A DNA stretch of 64,000 nt from Bacteroidales bacterium (GCA_017449525.1 JAFTFL010000005.1:62001-126000), one strand, 5' to 3'. Counted from the stretch's first letter, positions 28,586-37,097 are shown. The notes: generated from the sequence alone by a model not told the origin. Made by a program: numbers and translations.

Positions 28586-31198
28586 TTATAAGGTTAGACG
28601 GAAAGTGAACCGCACGCCGTGCTTCTGTGCCGCAGCCAAACTGTCGAGGTAGGAAAGACGGCGTACGTAGTCTATACGAATGAACTTAAATATGTTCTCT
28701 ATGCCTACCGAAGCCTCCATATAGGGCGTACTCCCCATAGGCAAACAGCCGTCGGGCAACTGGTACATTCCCTCCTGGCCTGTGGGCATGTTCTTGGCCG
28801 AAAGTCCGCCGTAGACGCCCGAGAAGGAAAGCACCTCGCGTAGGCCAAGCCGCTTGACGCTGGGGATGCGATTGAGGATAAGCCCCTTCATGTAGTAGGT
28901 GGCATGGAGTGAGATATATTGGTCCATAATGAACTCCATGGGCTGCATGAGGCTGAACGTGCCAGGCGTCAGCAGCAGCGAGGTGGTGGCAGGGGGCGAA
29001 TAGAGTTTGGGGTAGGGCACACGGTTCCACACCACGCCAGTCTTCACCTGCGCATCCACATGGCCTGCAACCGAGAGCCAGATGCGCTTCTCGGCGCTGA
29101 TGTCGGTACGGTTGTACCAAAAGCGTCCCTCCATCAGTCCGACCACATGTTGCAGACGGAACACGGGGGCATCTTTGGCCAGGTTGAAGGGGGATTCCTG
29201 CCCGAGGCGGTTGTTGTAGAGCGGCGACCCAGGAGCATAGCGCAGTTGAAGGCCCAGACTGGCATCGTTGAAGTAGCGTACCGACAAGGTGGAGCCGTCG
29301 GCGCGATAGCGGTAGTAGCGCAAGTCGGCCGCTGCCTCGTTGTTCTCGTACTGCGCCCATGCCTCAAAGCACATGCGGTTGGCATACTCATGCTCATAGC
29401 GCAGTTTCGCGCGGCGCACATACTGCATGCGGCTCACTGCTCCTGCTTTGGAGAACGACATGAGGATGTGGTCGCGGTCGAGTAGGGTGTAGTCCATACC
29501 TGGCACCTCCACATCGTAGCTGTGCGAGAGGTAGAGGGCATGGCGAAGTGATTCATAAGGATGGTACTGCTTGTCGACAAAGGAGTAGATGAGTGTGCCG
29601 TTGTACTTCATGCGCTGGTCGCGAAGACCGTAGGCCGCATAGCCGTTGGCAAACCAGTGGGCACCAGCAGATGCGTCGGCCGTATCCACCAGGGCACGAA
29701 GGTTGGTGGTGGTCATGCCACCCACGCGCAGGCGCAGCCCTTCAAGGCTGTTGTAGCTCACCATATTGTAAATAGGCCCCACATCGAGGCGGCTCTTGGC
29801 GCGGTCGGGCTCGGTAGCTATATAGCCAGACCCGAGCACTTCGGCCAACTTGATGATGCGGTTGAACTCAGGCACACGGCGCAACTCGACCAACAGACTG
29901 TCGAACACTGCCTCTTTGCCTTGTAGTGGCAGGCTGCGCATCCCCATCCATTCCGCTGCGCTGTGCTTGCACGCATCGCCAGCCACCACTTCCGTTCCGC
30001 TCAAGGTGGAGAAGAGTGTGTCAGGCGGAGTAGCCGCGAAATCGTAGTCTCCAAACCGAGTGGTTTGATGTGCGTAGAGTTCGCGCCACCCCTCGACAAG
30101 GTAGAAGCGCGTGTAGATATGCTGCTCGTCGGCCGCCCACAATCCGTTCTCCAACCGTCGGAATTGTTGCTCGATACTGAGGTCTCGAACAAAGTTCATA
30201 TTGATGGTGGGGGGCGTGTTGATGCTGAATTTACGCAGCGCATAACTGCTATCGGCCATGATGTAGAGGTAGCCCGTGAAGCCAAAACTCTCGGGGTTGA
30301 CGGGTGCAAAGGCCAGCTCTATGCAGCTGTCGCCGTCCACAAGAATGGTGTCCATAATGTAGTAGTGGTAGTAGCTCACCGCCAGCGAGGAACTGAGCGG
30401 ACTGACGAAGCGGTTGAGCATCAAATCCACGCTGTTGTCGAAGATGTTGACGCGCGTAAACATGGCATCAATATTGGTGGCCAGGCCCTCCTTGTCAAGC
30501 AGGGCGTCCAGACCCTGCATGCGACGTGCGGTAACGTAGCGGCGACGGCTGTCGCTGGGGCTACGGTAGTACTCTTTGGCTCGAGTTTCGCGGAGGGAGA
30601 TAGTCAGCAGCGGCGAACCGTCGAACTGGGTGGTGTCGATATACTTCTCCACGAAGCGGAACTTGCTCAGCAAACGACTTTTGTCGTAATCCACCTCCAC
30701 ACGGTCTATGGCCATCGTCAGCTTCTCGTACACATCCACCCCGTAGCCCTCCTCACTCTCGGCACGGTGCTCCCCCTTGTGGGCTATGACGTGGCGGATG
30801 AGTTCCACTGCTGGATTGCCCTTGCGGACGTAGCGTTCACGCTTGCCACTAATGGTAACGCCGTCCAACTTGTACACGTCGCCCTCCATCTTTACCACCA
30901 CATCCTTTTGGGTAGTGCCGCTCTTTAGGCTGATGATTTGCGACTTGTAGCCAGTGAAGCGCACCGCCACGGTGGCAAAGCCGCGCGTATTGGAGAGCTC
31001 GAAGTGGCCATCAAAGTCGGTCGAGACGCCCTCCTGCGTGCCCACCCAATAGACTGTAACAAACGGCAGCGGCTCGCCGCTTTTGGCATCCACCACCGTG
31101 CCGCTCACGGCTGTTACGCCTTGCGCCTGCGCAGCACTGCTGGCGACCCAAAAGATGAGGCCGAGGGCGGCGAGGGTTGCACGGATGTTTCTCTTCAT
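28586..31198 (-). CDS. DUF5686 outer-membrane protein with N-terminal CarboxypepD-type domain
   Basis: An 870-residue outer-membrane protein. A signal peptide (1-26) is followed by a carboxypeptidase-regulatory-like domain (~28-110; VSGTVVDAKSGEPLPFVTVYW, GVSTDFDGHFEL, TGYKSQII) and then the long DUF5686 region (~130-870) with many aromatic beta strands. The end (KFIRIDYVRRLSYLDS..., VRFTFRLTL) is barrel-like. Proteins of this group are common in Bacteroidetes; their function is unknown. There is no TonB plug. A TACTTTTG promoter lies at 31272-31279, and the AraC gene starts divergently 260 bases away, so a regulatory link is possible. Confidence 0.85.
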   Translation of the reverse strand: MKRNIRATLAALGLIFWVASSAAQAQGVTAVSGTVVDAKSGEPLPFVTVYWVGTQEGVSTDFDGHFELSNTRGFATVAVRFTGYKSQIISLKSGTTQKDVVVKMEGDVYKLDGVTISGKRERYVRKGNPAVELIRHVIAHKGEHRAESEEGYGVDVYEKLTMAIDRVEVDYDKSRLLSKFRFVEKYIDTTQFDGSPLLTISLRETRAKEYYRSPSDSRRRYVTARRMQGLDALLDKEGLATNIDAMFTRVNIFDNSVDLMLNRFVSPLSSSLAVSYYHYYIMDTILVDGDSCIELAFAPVNPESFGFTGYLYIMADSSYALRKFSINTPPTINMNFVRDLSIEQQFRRLENGLWAADEQHIYTRFYLVEGWRELYAHQTTRFGDYDFAATPPDTLFSTLSGTEVVAGDACKHSAAEWMGMRSLPLQGKEAVFDSLLVELRRVPEFNRIIKLAEVLGSGYIATEPDRAKSRLDVGPIYNMVSYNSLEGLRLRVGGMTTTNLRALVDTADASAGAHWFANGYAAYGLRDQRMKYNGTLIYSFVDKQYHPYESLRHALYLSHSYDVEVPGMDYTLLDRDHILMSFSKAGAVSRMQYVRRAKLRYEHEYANRMCFEAWAQYENNEAAADLRYYRYRADGSTLSVRYFNDASLGLQLRYAPGSPLYNNRLGQESPFNLAKDAPVFRLQHVVGLMEGRFWYNRTDISAEKRIWLSVAGHVDAQVKTGVVWNRVPYPKLYSPPATTSLLLTPGTFSLMQPMEFIMDQYISLHATYYMKGLILNRIPSVKRLGLREVLSFSGVYGGLSAKNMPTGQEGMYQLPDGCLPMGSTPYMEASVGIENIFKFIRIDYVRRLSYLDSLAAAQKHGVRFTFRLTL

Positions 31199-31271
31199 AA
31201 CTACTACTATTTTCGGGTGTGAACAGGCCTACGGATAGCGAGGTGTCGTGCCCTGCTCGATTCGATTTTTG

Positions 31272-31279
31272 CAAAAGTA
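31272..31279 (-). promoter_or_regulatory. Promoter of the DUF5686 operon
   Basis: The minus strand reads TACTTTTG then CAAAAATCG, a -7 match about 75 bases before the start codon. Confidence 0.55.
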
Positions 31280-31398
31280 CTGCCTTTCGAATAGAACCGC
31301 CGAAAAGCAAGCCGAGGAGAACAAAAAACAGAACAAAGAGAACAATAAATCGGTGCGCCGAGCCGTATTGGGGGCGTATTTTGGGGCGCCTTTCATGC

Positions 31399-31456
31399 GC
31401 ACCAAGTGAAACCAAGCGCACCAAGTGAAACCGAGCAAAACCAAGCAACACCAAGC
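31399..31456. repeat. Direct repeats before the AraC gene
   Basis: A 19-bp unit, GCACCAAGTGAAACCAAGC, at 31399-31417 is repeated at 31418-31436 with one change, followed by further ACCAAGC copies up to the start codon. This could be an operator for the AraC protein itself (direct repeats are usual for the family), or simple sequence with no role. Confidence 0.5.
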
Positions 31457-31461
31457 CACGT

Positions 31462-32349
31462 ATGGAGAGGAAGGAAGAGTCGAGCAAAGAACTGCAGTTG
31501 AGTGTCTACGAGGACTGTGTATTCTTAATGGACGAGGAGCAGCTGAATACGAACCGTAGCATATTGCAGTCCAATATGGGCATATTGAAGCAGCCTAACT
31601 GGGTGATTCTGATGATACCCACTGCGGGATATGCCGAGATGCAGGTCGGAGGCAAAAGCTGCCGGTGCGCCACGGGACAGGTGGCCGTGTGCATGCTGAG
31701 CGACGGCTTTGTGCTGCAGCACCTGTCGGACGACTTCGCCGCACGCACCATAGGCATGAACATCGAGTTCACCAATAGGCTCGACCTGGGCAATATACTC
31801 AGCAGCAACCTCGCCGTGCGTCGCAGGCCGGTATCGGACATCGACAGCCAGACGTACACCTCCATACTGCTGATGTACGACATGCTGCGCGGCATCATCG
31901 ATGCAGCCGACAACCCGTACCGTTTTCGGAGTGTGGAGCTGGCTGTAGAGCTGTTCTACTACACTTTCGGCTACTACCTGCACCGCAACACCAACACGTT
32001 GCGCGACACCACAGGCGAGTCGATGACCGAACAGTTCCTGCAACTGCTGCACCGCGATTTCAAGCTGCACCGCGACCTGGGCCACTACGCAAGCGCGCTG
32101 TGCATCAGCCAGGGGCACCTCTCTGCCACCATCAGTCGCACCACAGGCAAGCCAGCCTCCTACTGGGTAGAGCTCCACGTGGTGCGGTGGGCCAAGCAGC
32201 AGTTGGAGCACAGCACCCTCACCGTAGGCCAGATAGCCGACGAGTTGCACTTCAGCACTCAAAGCCACTTTGGCACCTACTTCAAACGGCTCACCGGCTA
32301 CAGCCCCAAAGCGTTCCGAAAAAGCTTAAAACATCACCTGTCGGCATAG
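31462..32349 (+). CDS. AraC-family transcriptional regulator
   Basis: A 295-residue cytoplasmic regulator. The N-terminal ~180 residues are a cupin-like sensor region (YAEMQVGGKSCRCATGQVAVCMLSDGFVLQHLSDDFAARTIGMNIEF). The C-terminal ~100 residues hold two helix-turn-helix motifs: YASALCISQGHLSATISRTTGKPASYWVELHVVRWAKQQLEHSTLTVGQIADELHFSTQSHFGTYFKRLTGYSPKAFRK, with the AraC signature in the last part. The gene is divergent from the DUF5686 operon. The ligand is unknown. Confidence 0.93.
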   Translation: MERKEESSKELQLSVYEDCVFLMDEEQLNTNRSILQSNMGILKQPNWVILMIPTAGYAEMQVGGKSCRCATGQVAVCMLSDGFVLQHLSDDFAARTIGMNIEFTNRLDLGNILSSNLAVRRRPVSDIDSQTYTSILLMYDMLRGIIDAADNPYRFRSVELAVELFYYTFGYYLHRNTNTLRDTTGESMTEQFLQLLHRDFKLHRDLGHYASALCISQGHLSATISRTTGKPASYWVELHVVRWAKQQLEHSTLTVGQIADELHFSTQSHFGTYFKRLTGYSPKAFRKSLKHHLSA

Positions 32350-32372
32350 GCCCAGCCCACACGGCGCGCCCC

Positions 32373-32491
32373 CTGTCCACCACGCCCCTTTCGCACCTTT
32401 TTTTACGACCGTGTCATCCTCCTGCGCCCACCGCGCCCCTCTCACCCCTTTTTCACGACCGTGCCACCCCCCCCTGCGCCCACCGCGCATC
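32373..32491. repeat. GC-rich tandem repeat, about 2.4 copies of ~50 bp
   Basis: Units begin at 32373 (CTGTCCACCACGCCCC), 32422 (CTGCGCCCACCGCGCCCC) and 32474 (partial, CTGCGCCCACCGCGC). Each full unit contains a T run followed by ACGACCGTG. Copies differ at several positions. It lies between the AraC stop and the HU promoter. No function is evident. Confidence 0.6.
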
Positions 32492-32632
32492 GCCGAGCCA
32501 CCGCCCGCGCCCTCCCGCAAACCCGTTGGGAGCCCCACCCGCTCGGTGCAAACGGCATGATTCGCTCCGCACCTCTCGGCCTGCCCACCGCGACGTTGAA
32601 AAATAAAATCCCTCCGATTCAAAATAATCACT

Positions 32633-32640
32633 TACCTTTG
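32633..32640 (+). promoter_or_regulatory. Promoter of the HU-family gene
   Basis: TACCTTTG followed by CAGCAG, about 225 bases before the start codon. The long leader that results holds the 22-bp repeats. Confidence 0.65.
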
Positions 32641-32708
32641 CAGCAGATTTCGACGGTCGTATTACGCCTACGACACTGACAAAATCCACCACCAAAACCC
32701 TCCTCTGC

Positions 32709-32818
32709 AAGCTGAGACCTTGATAATGTAAAGCTGAGACCTTGACAACTGCAAGCTGAGACCTTGACAATGTAAAGCTGAGACCTTGACAACGTAAAGC
32801 TGAGACCTTGACAAAAGA
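32709..32818 (+). repeat. Five tandem 22-bp repeats in the HU gene leader
   Basis: Five units of exactly 22 bp start at 32709, 32731, 32753, 32775 and 32797. Each begins AAGCTGAGACCTTGA; the last six bases vary (AATGTA, AACTGC, AATGTA, AACGTA, AAAAGA). The array ends 45 bases before the ATG. A 22-bp period is about two helix turns, so a protein could bind each unit on the same face. Confidence 0.9.
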
Positions 32819-32863
32819 CACCTGAGAACAATCCGATTATTCACAACCTAAACAATTCACACA

Positions 32864-33382
32864 ATGGCATTTATCAAGAAAATCAAACGCAAGTGGCAAG
32901 GCCAAGAAAAATGGTCGGTTACAACCGTAACGCAGGGCAACCCCGTTTCGACCAAAGAACTGTGCGAGTACATCGCCGACAGCACCACCGCATCGGCCTC
33001 CGACGTGATGGCCGTGCTGCTATCGCTGCCCAAAATCATGACCCTCAACCTCAAGAACGGACGCTCCGTCAAACTGGAAGGCATCGGCACGTTCCGCTAC
33101 AAGGTGTCGGCCGGCATGGCCGATAGCGAGGAGGAGGCCGGCGAGAGCCTCATCCGCGACGTGCGCGTGCAGTTCACCCCCGAACGCACCACCCAAGCCA
33201 TCGGCAAAGGCCGCATCGTGCGCCGCGCCCTCATTGCCGACAACCTCACCTGGGAAATCTACGACAAGCCCTCGCGGAGCAAAAAGAGCACCGCCGAAGC
33301 TCCCTCCTCGGGCAGCAGCTCCTCCCCCTCGGGCAACGGAGGCAGCAGCTCGGGCAGCGGCACGGGCGACGACGAGCCCTGA
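32864..33382 (+). CDS. HU-family DNA-binding protein (HU-HIG type)
   Basis: A 172-residue HU/IHF-related protein of the kind found in many copies in Bacteroidales. The HU core spans ~1-125: VSTKELCEYIADSTTASASDVMAVLLSLPKIMTLNLKNGRSVKLEGIGTFRYKVSA, with the G(I)GTF turn and basic arms. The tail (~135-172) is low-complexity Ser/Gly/Lys ending in acidic residues, unlike compact HU. It probably shapes DNA locally or acts as a nucleoid or regulatory protein. Its leader contains five 22-bp repeats, which invites autoregulation. Confidence 0.9.
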   Translation: MAFIKKIKRKWQGQEKWSVTTVTQGNPVSTKELCEYIADSTTASASDVMAVLLSLPKIMTLNLKNGRSVKLEGIGTFRYKVSAGMADSEEEAGESLIRDVRVQFTPERTTQAIGKGRIVRRALIADNLTWEIYDKPSRSKKSTAEAPSSGSSSSPSGNGGSSSGSGTGDDEP

Positions 33383-33436
33383 CCCCTCGCCTTCCAAACC
33401 AAAACCCTCCCACCAAGGAAGCTAATCATCATGATA

Positions 33437-33476
33437 GAAAGGGAGCGGCCACCCCACGGGGCGGCCGCTCCCTTTC
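33437..33476. terminator. Terminator between the HU gene and the convergent barrel gene
   Basis: GAAAGGGAGCGGCC pairs perfectly with GGCCGCTCCCTTTC (14 bp) around a 12-base loop. The HU gene ends 54 bases before it on the plus strand. T/A runs at the ends are short (AAA/TTT within the stem). Confidence 0.8.
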
Positions 33477-33563
33477 GTCATGAGGCGGAGCACTCCCCAT
33501 ATCGTCGGAGCACTCCCTTTCGTCATGGGGCGGGGCACTCCCCTATATCGTCGGAGCGCTCAC
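33476..33563. repeat. Tandem duplication at the 3' end of the barrel gene
   Basis: A ~42-bp unit (CGTCATGAGGCGGAGCACTC through ATATCGTCGGAGC) at 33476-33517 is repeated at 33521-33563 with a few changes. The right-hand copy overlaps the last codons of the gene at 33543 (reading SAPTI and the stop). The left copy therefore is a duplicate of the gene's 3' end. Confidence 0.7.
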
Positions 33564-35972
33564 CCCCTCTCTGGCACGGGCCTTCAGCTCGGTCTTGCCG
33601 AAGCGGTAGGTGAGGCCGAGGGAGATGGCGCAGCTGCCCCAGGTGTAGCGGTAGTCGGTGCGGTAGTAGGGATTGAGGGAACTCTCGCCGGTTTGGGCGG
33701 TGGCGAGGAGGTCGTGCACATCGAGCAGGAGCGAGAGGCGGCTGTGCAGGAGGTCGGCGCTCGCGCCAAGATCGAGCTGGAAGGAGGGCTTGCTTTCGCT
33801 GAGCAGCGAAAGGGTGGCGGTGGTGTAGTGCGCATTGGCGTAGACCTGCAGCGTGTTCCACAGCTTGGCCCACACGTTGAGCCGTCCGGAGAAGGTGGGC
33901 AGGTGCCGCTTGTCCCACTCGCCGGTGCGGAACTCCATGTCGTAGGCGTAATCGTACACACCCGCATAGAGGCGGATATTCATAAACGGCCGAGGGCGAT
34001 AGGTGATGTTGGCCTCGGCGCCAAGGGTGCGGCTGCTGCCGATGTTGCGCTGCTGGCTGTACTGCACGATGCGGCCGAAGAAGGGGTGGTAGGCCACATC
34101 GGAGAGGCTCTGCATCTCGTCGGTATTGGCGCGGAGGTAGCCCGTTAGGCCGATGCTGCCCCAGAGGCTGTACTTCGTCCAGCCGCCCTCGAGGTTGTGC
34201 GTGTGGCTGAAGCGCAGATCGGGATTGCCCACGCCGAAGCTCTCCTCCTTCAACTCCTCGAAGGTGGTCCACAGCGCAGCACCAGGCGACATGAAGCGGC
34301 GCGTGTAGCTGAGGGTGAACGAGTGGCCGCCGCCCGCGCTGTAGGAGGCATGCAGCGAGGGGATGCAGTCCCAGAAGGCCTTGTCCACATCGTAGTCGGT
34401 GGTCACGACGGGGAGGTCGGTGAAGGTGGCCTGCTTCCACTTGCGGTACACCCGTGCGCCGCCTTTGAGGGTAAGGCGCTGGCCCACCTTCTGCTGCACA
34501 GCGAGGTAGGCGCTTAGCTCGTTGTCCACAGTGCGGCTGGTGAAGGTGCGGCCCAGGTCGCGGACAAAGAGGTCGGTGGCGAAATCGAGGGTATCCCAAA
34601 GGGTATAGTCGTTGTTGCGCCCCAGCACCGCACCGAGACCCGCCTCCACCTGTCCCGTGGGGCTGTAGGGCTTCACATAGTCGAGGTCGATATTGTTCCA
34701 GCAACTGCTGGAGGTGTAGTCGCGCAGATGGTGGACATTCAGCTGCGATTGCACGGTGTAGCGGCGTTCCTTCTCTTGGGCGAAGCCCTGCGCGTTGTAC
34801 TGCCCGCTCACGTTGAGGCTAAGGCGCCCCCCGAGGGTGTCCAGCTGGCGAGCGAGGTAGGCTCCGTAGTAGAGGCCCGTGAAATGGCCTGGATTGTTGA
34901 TGTGGCTATGGTAACTGTAGTCGCCAGGGCTGTAGATATACTCTTGGCGCATGATGTCGTAGCGGCTGTTGTGTTTACTATCCCCACCATAGAGGCCTGC
35001 CCAAGCGGTGAGGTTCGTGAGGCTGTCCATCTGCACAGTTACCTGTGCGCCGATGTTGCCCTGGTGGTTACCTTGCCGCTCCTTGCCGTGGTAGGAATAG
35101 TCGGTGGAGAGCGAGCCATCGTCGGCAAAAAGTCGCTCGTGGTTCTCAACGTTGATGTCGATGTCGCTGATATTACCACTGGCCCAAGCGTTGACGCTCA
35201 CCTTCTCGTTGGCCCAGATGTAGGAGAGCCACGGTTGCAGATAGGGCATGGTGCTGCCGTTAAGACCGAGGCTGAGCAGGTGGTTGAGTTGCACGCGCTG
35301 GCTGGTGATGATGTTAATGATAGCCCCCGTGGAGCCGTAGCGTGCCGAGGGGTTGCTCAGCACCTCGATGCGGCTCACGCTGCTGGCTGGTAGCGCCTTG
35401 ATATACTGCTTCAGAGCTTCGCCGCTGAGGTTCGATGGGCGGTCGTTGAGCCATACGGTTACATCGCTGCTGCCACGCAGGGTGATGTTGCCCTCGGCAT
35501 CCACCTCCACACCAGGAGCATTCTGCAGCGCGTCGGCCATCGAGCCGGTCTGCACGCTGGGGTCGTCCTCCACATGGTAGAAGACCTTCTCGCCGTCGGC
35601 GGAATAGAGGGGGCGCGTAGCGGTAACGTTGACGTGCTCGAGGGTGGTAGCGCTACGCCTGAGGGCGAGCACCCCCAGCGCAGTATCCCCTGTGAGCCAC
35701 AGGGATTGCCAGCAGTTCTCATACCCAACGGCCGTTACACGCAGCAGATACGTGCCTGTATCAGCCACCGACATACGCACAGTACCGTCCATGTAGGATG
35801 TATATCCCGTCACCAAAGTGCTATCTGTCGCACGGAGCAATGCACAATTGGCAAATGCCACCGGCTCAGAGGTAGTCGCATCGCGCAAAGTGGCGGTGAG
35901 AACATGAGTTTGCGCCGCAAGGCCAAAGGCTGCGACCATCATCAGCGCAAGGATTACCTGTTTCTTCATCAT
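33543..35972 (-). CDS. TonB-receptor-like outer-membrane beta-barrel protein (OMP_b-brl_3 type)
   Basis: An 809-residue outer-membrane protein. Its parts are a signal peptide (1-21), a carboxypeptidase-regulatory-like domain (~23-105; LTATLRDATTSEPVAFANCALL), a plug-like domain (~125-225; ADALQNAPGVEVDAEGNITLRGSSDVTVWLNDRPSN, then SVSRIEVLSNPSARYGSTGAIINI), and a large barrel (~240-809) ending in SISLGLTYRFGKTELKARAREG. It resembles the family related to TonB receptors that lacks a SusD partner. No SusD, anti-sigma or TonB box is evident, so the ligand is open. The ATG pair ATGATG at 35972 makes M1 or M2 possible. Both ends of the gene lie in duplicated DNA. Confidence 0.86.
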   Translation of the reverse strand: MMKKQVILALMMVAAFGLAAQTHVLTATLRDATTSEPVAFANCALLRATDSTLVTGYTSYMDGTVRMSVADTGTYLLRVTAVGYENCWQSLWLTGDTALGVLALRRSATTLEHVNVTATRPLYSADGEKVFYHVEDDPSVQTGSMADALQNAPGVEVDAEGNITLRGSSDVTVWLNDRPSNLSGEALKQYIKALPASSVSRIEVLSNPSARYGSTGAIINIITSQRVQLNHLLSLGLNGSTMPYLQPWLSYIWANEKVSVNAWASGNISDIDINVENHERLFADDGSLSTDYSYHGKERQGNHQGNIGAQVTVQMDSLTNLTAWAGLYGGDSKHNSRYDIMRQEYIYSPGDYSYHSHINNPGHFTGLYYGAYLARQLDTLGGRLSLNVSGQYNAQGFAQEKERRYTVQSQLNVHHLRDYTSSSCWNNIDLDYVKPYSPTGQVEAGLGAVLGRNNDYTLWDTLDFATDLFVRDLGRTFTSRTVDNELSAYLAVQQKVGQRLTLKGGARVYRKWKQATFTDLPVVTTDYDVDKAFWDCIPSLHASYSAGGGHSFTLSYTRRFMSPGAALWTTFEELKEESFGVGNPDLRFSHTHNLEGGWTKYSLWGSIGLTGYLRANTDEMQSLSDVAYHPFFGRIVQYSQQRNIGSSRTLGAEANITYRPRPFMNIRLYAGVYDYAYDMEFRTGEWDKRHLPTFSGRLNVWAKLWNTLQVYANAHYTTATLSLLSESKPSFQLDLGASADLLHSRLSLLLDVHDLLATAQTGESSLNPYYRTDYRYTWGSCAISLGLTYRFGKTELKARAREGVSAPTI

Positions 35973-36446
35973 ATCTTGTGTGTGTGTTTGTTTGTGTGTG
36001 CTACATTGTCTTTGCTGATGTTAGCTTATGCTATACTATCCCTACTGGTGGCTGTTTATGCTATTCTATCCCTACTGGTGGTTGCTTATGCCATCCTATC
36101 CCTCCTGGTGGCTGCTTATGCTATTCCATCCTTACTGGTGGCTGCTTATGCTATTCTATCCTTACTGGTGGCTGCTTATGCTATCCCTACTGGTGGCTGC
36201 TTAACTTACCCTTGTCATGCGATTGATATGAGTTTGCGCCGCAAGGCCGAAGGTTGCGACCGTCATCAGCGCAAGGATTACCTGTTTCTTCATCATATCT
36301 TGTGTGTGTTTGTTGTTTGTGTGCTACATTGTCTTTACCGTTTGTGCTACGTTGTCTTTATCGATGTTAGCTTTCGCTATTCTATCCTTACTGGTGGCTG
36401 CTTATGCTATCCTTACTGGTGGTTGCTTAACTTACCCTTGTCATGC
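35904..36446. repeat. Tandem segmental duplication of the barrel gene's 5' end and upstream DNA
   Basis: Copy A (35904-36220) holds the first ~23 codons of the gene plus upstream DNA; copy B (36228-36446) repeats it with ~95% identity but has fewer of the 30-bp units. In copy B the minus strand still starts ATGATGAAGAAACAGG and encodes a near-identical signal peptide (one-letter differences V-A and A-T), then runs into copy A's upstream DNA and stops. Copy B is therefore an orphan signal-peptide fragment. Confidence 0.85.
36021..36196. repeat. 30-bp minisatellite upstream of the barrel gene
   Basis: Units start at 36021 (diverged), 36052, 36082, 36112, 36142 and 36172 (shortened to 25 bp). 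The unit is CTGCTTATGCTATTCTATCC followed by (T/C)TACTGGTGG. Two more units lie in the second duplicate (36367-36397 and 36398-36422). Copy number could vary between strains and change the leader length of the barrel gene. Confidence 0.85.
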
Positions 36447-37097
36447 TGGTTGATACTACTCTCCTTCGTGTTAGTTTGTCCTGCTCTTATCGGTGATGTT
36501 GTGTTCAGCTTTATAATTGTCTTAGTTCCTTTCATTGTCTTTGCACCTTTATAATTGTCTTTGCGCCCCGAAATCTTGCAGTCGTCCTCAAAATGTTTCA
36601 CCTCATAGTACGCATTTCTTGCATCAAAGTTATCGTGTTATGTCATATAATCTACTTTTCATACAACCGCCTTTTCATACAACCGCCCATAGAAAAAAGA
36701 AGGGCGCGAACTGTTTTCGTGTTAGTGTACTCGTTTCTATCGGAGGTGCTGGTGATACCTTTGGGGTAAACAAGTATGCGAAACAATCCACGCCGCAAGG
36801 CGTGAACCCTCCGCTTCCCATTCCCTCCCCAAGTGAAAGTTACCAGCTTTTCCGATAGGAGATATTGAGAGCGTCTGGCTCGGTATATGTCTTTACAATG
36901 TTATCGTGTTAGGTCATATAATCTACTTTTTATTCATGTCCTCACCACTCATAATCCCCAATTACTGACCACTTCAGCATGGGGATCACAACGGGCATCC
37001 GAAGATTACCGTATTTATATACTATGGGGCGTCCCTATACACATATAATCCCTTTATTGAACAAACAACACCCCTTTGTGCGGTACTGTATAAAACA
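36447..37097. other. Gene-poor stretch with small repeats
   Basis: 650 bases with no supported gene. It holds a 31-bp near-identical repeat (36629-36659 and 36900-36930; GTTATCGTGTTA then GTCATATAATC), a 17-bp direct repeat (CTTTTCATACAACCGCC at 36655 and 36671), a hairpin CACGCC-GCAA-GGCGTG (36789-36804), and -7-like elements TAACTTTG on the minus strand (36625-36632) and TACCTTTG on the plus strand (36756-36763). The minus-strand element could start a ~650-base leader of the barrel gene. No known RNA family is recognised. Confidence 0.5.

Noticed and set aside
32709..32818. CRISPR array
   Set aside because: The 22-bp period has no room for spacers: repeats are directly adjacent and differ only in the last bases. 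No cas genes are present.
36021..36196. CRISPR array in the 30-bp repeats
   Set aside because: Units are contiguous without unique spacers; this is a minisatellite.
35574..36554. Long plus-strand open frame with a hydrophobic repeat (AYAILSLLVA units)
   Set aside because: It is antisense to the barrel gene and its repeat comes from the 30-bp minisatellite, whose period is a multiple of three. No promoter or start context supports it.
36720..36880. Riboswitch or structural RNA around the CACGCC-GCAA-GGCGTG hairpin
   Set aside because: I could not match the conserved core of any riboswitch, tmRNA, RNase P or 6S RNA, and no regulated gene follows in the right orientation.
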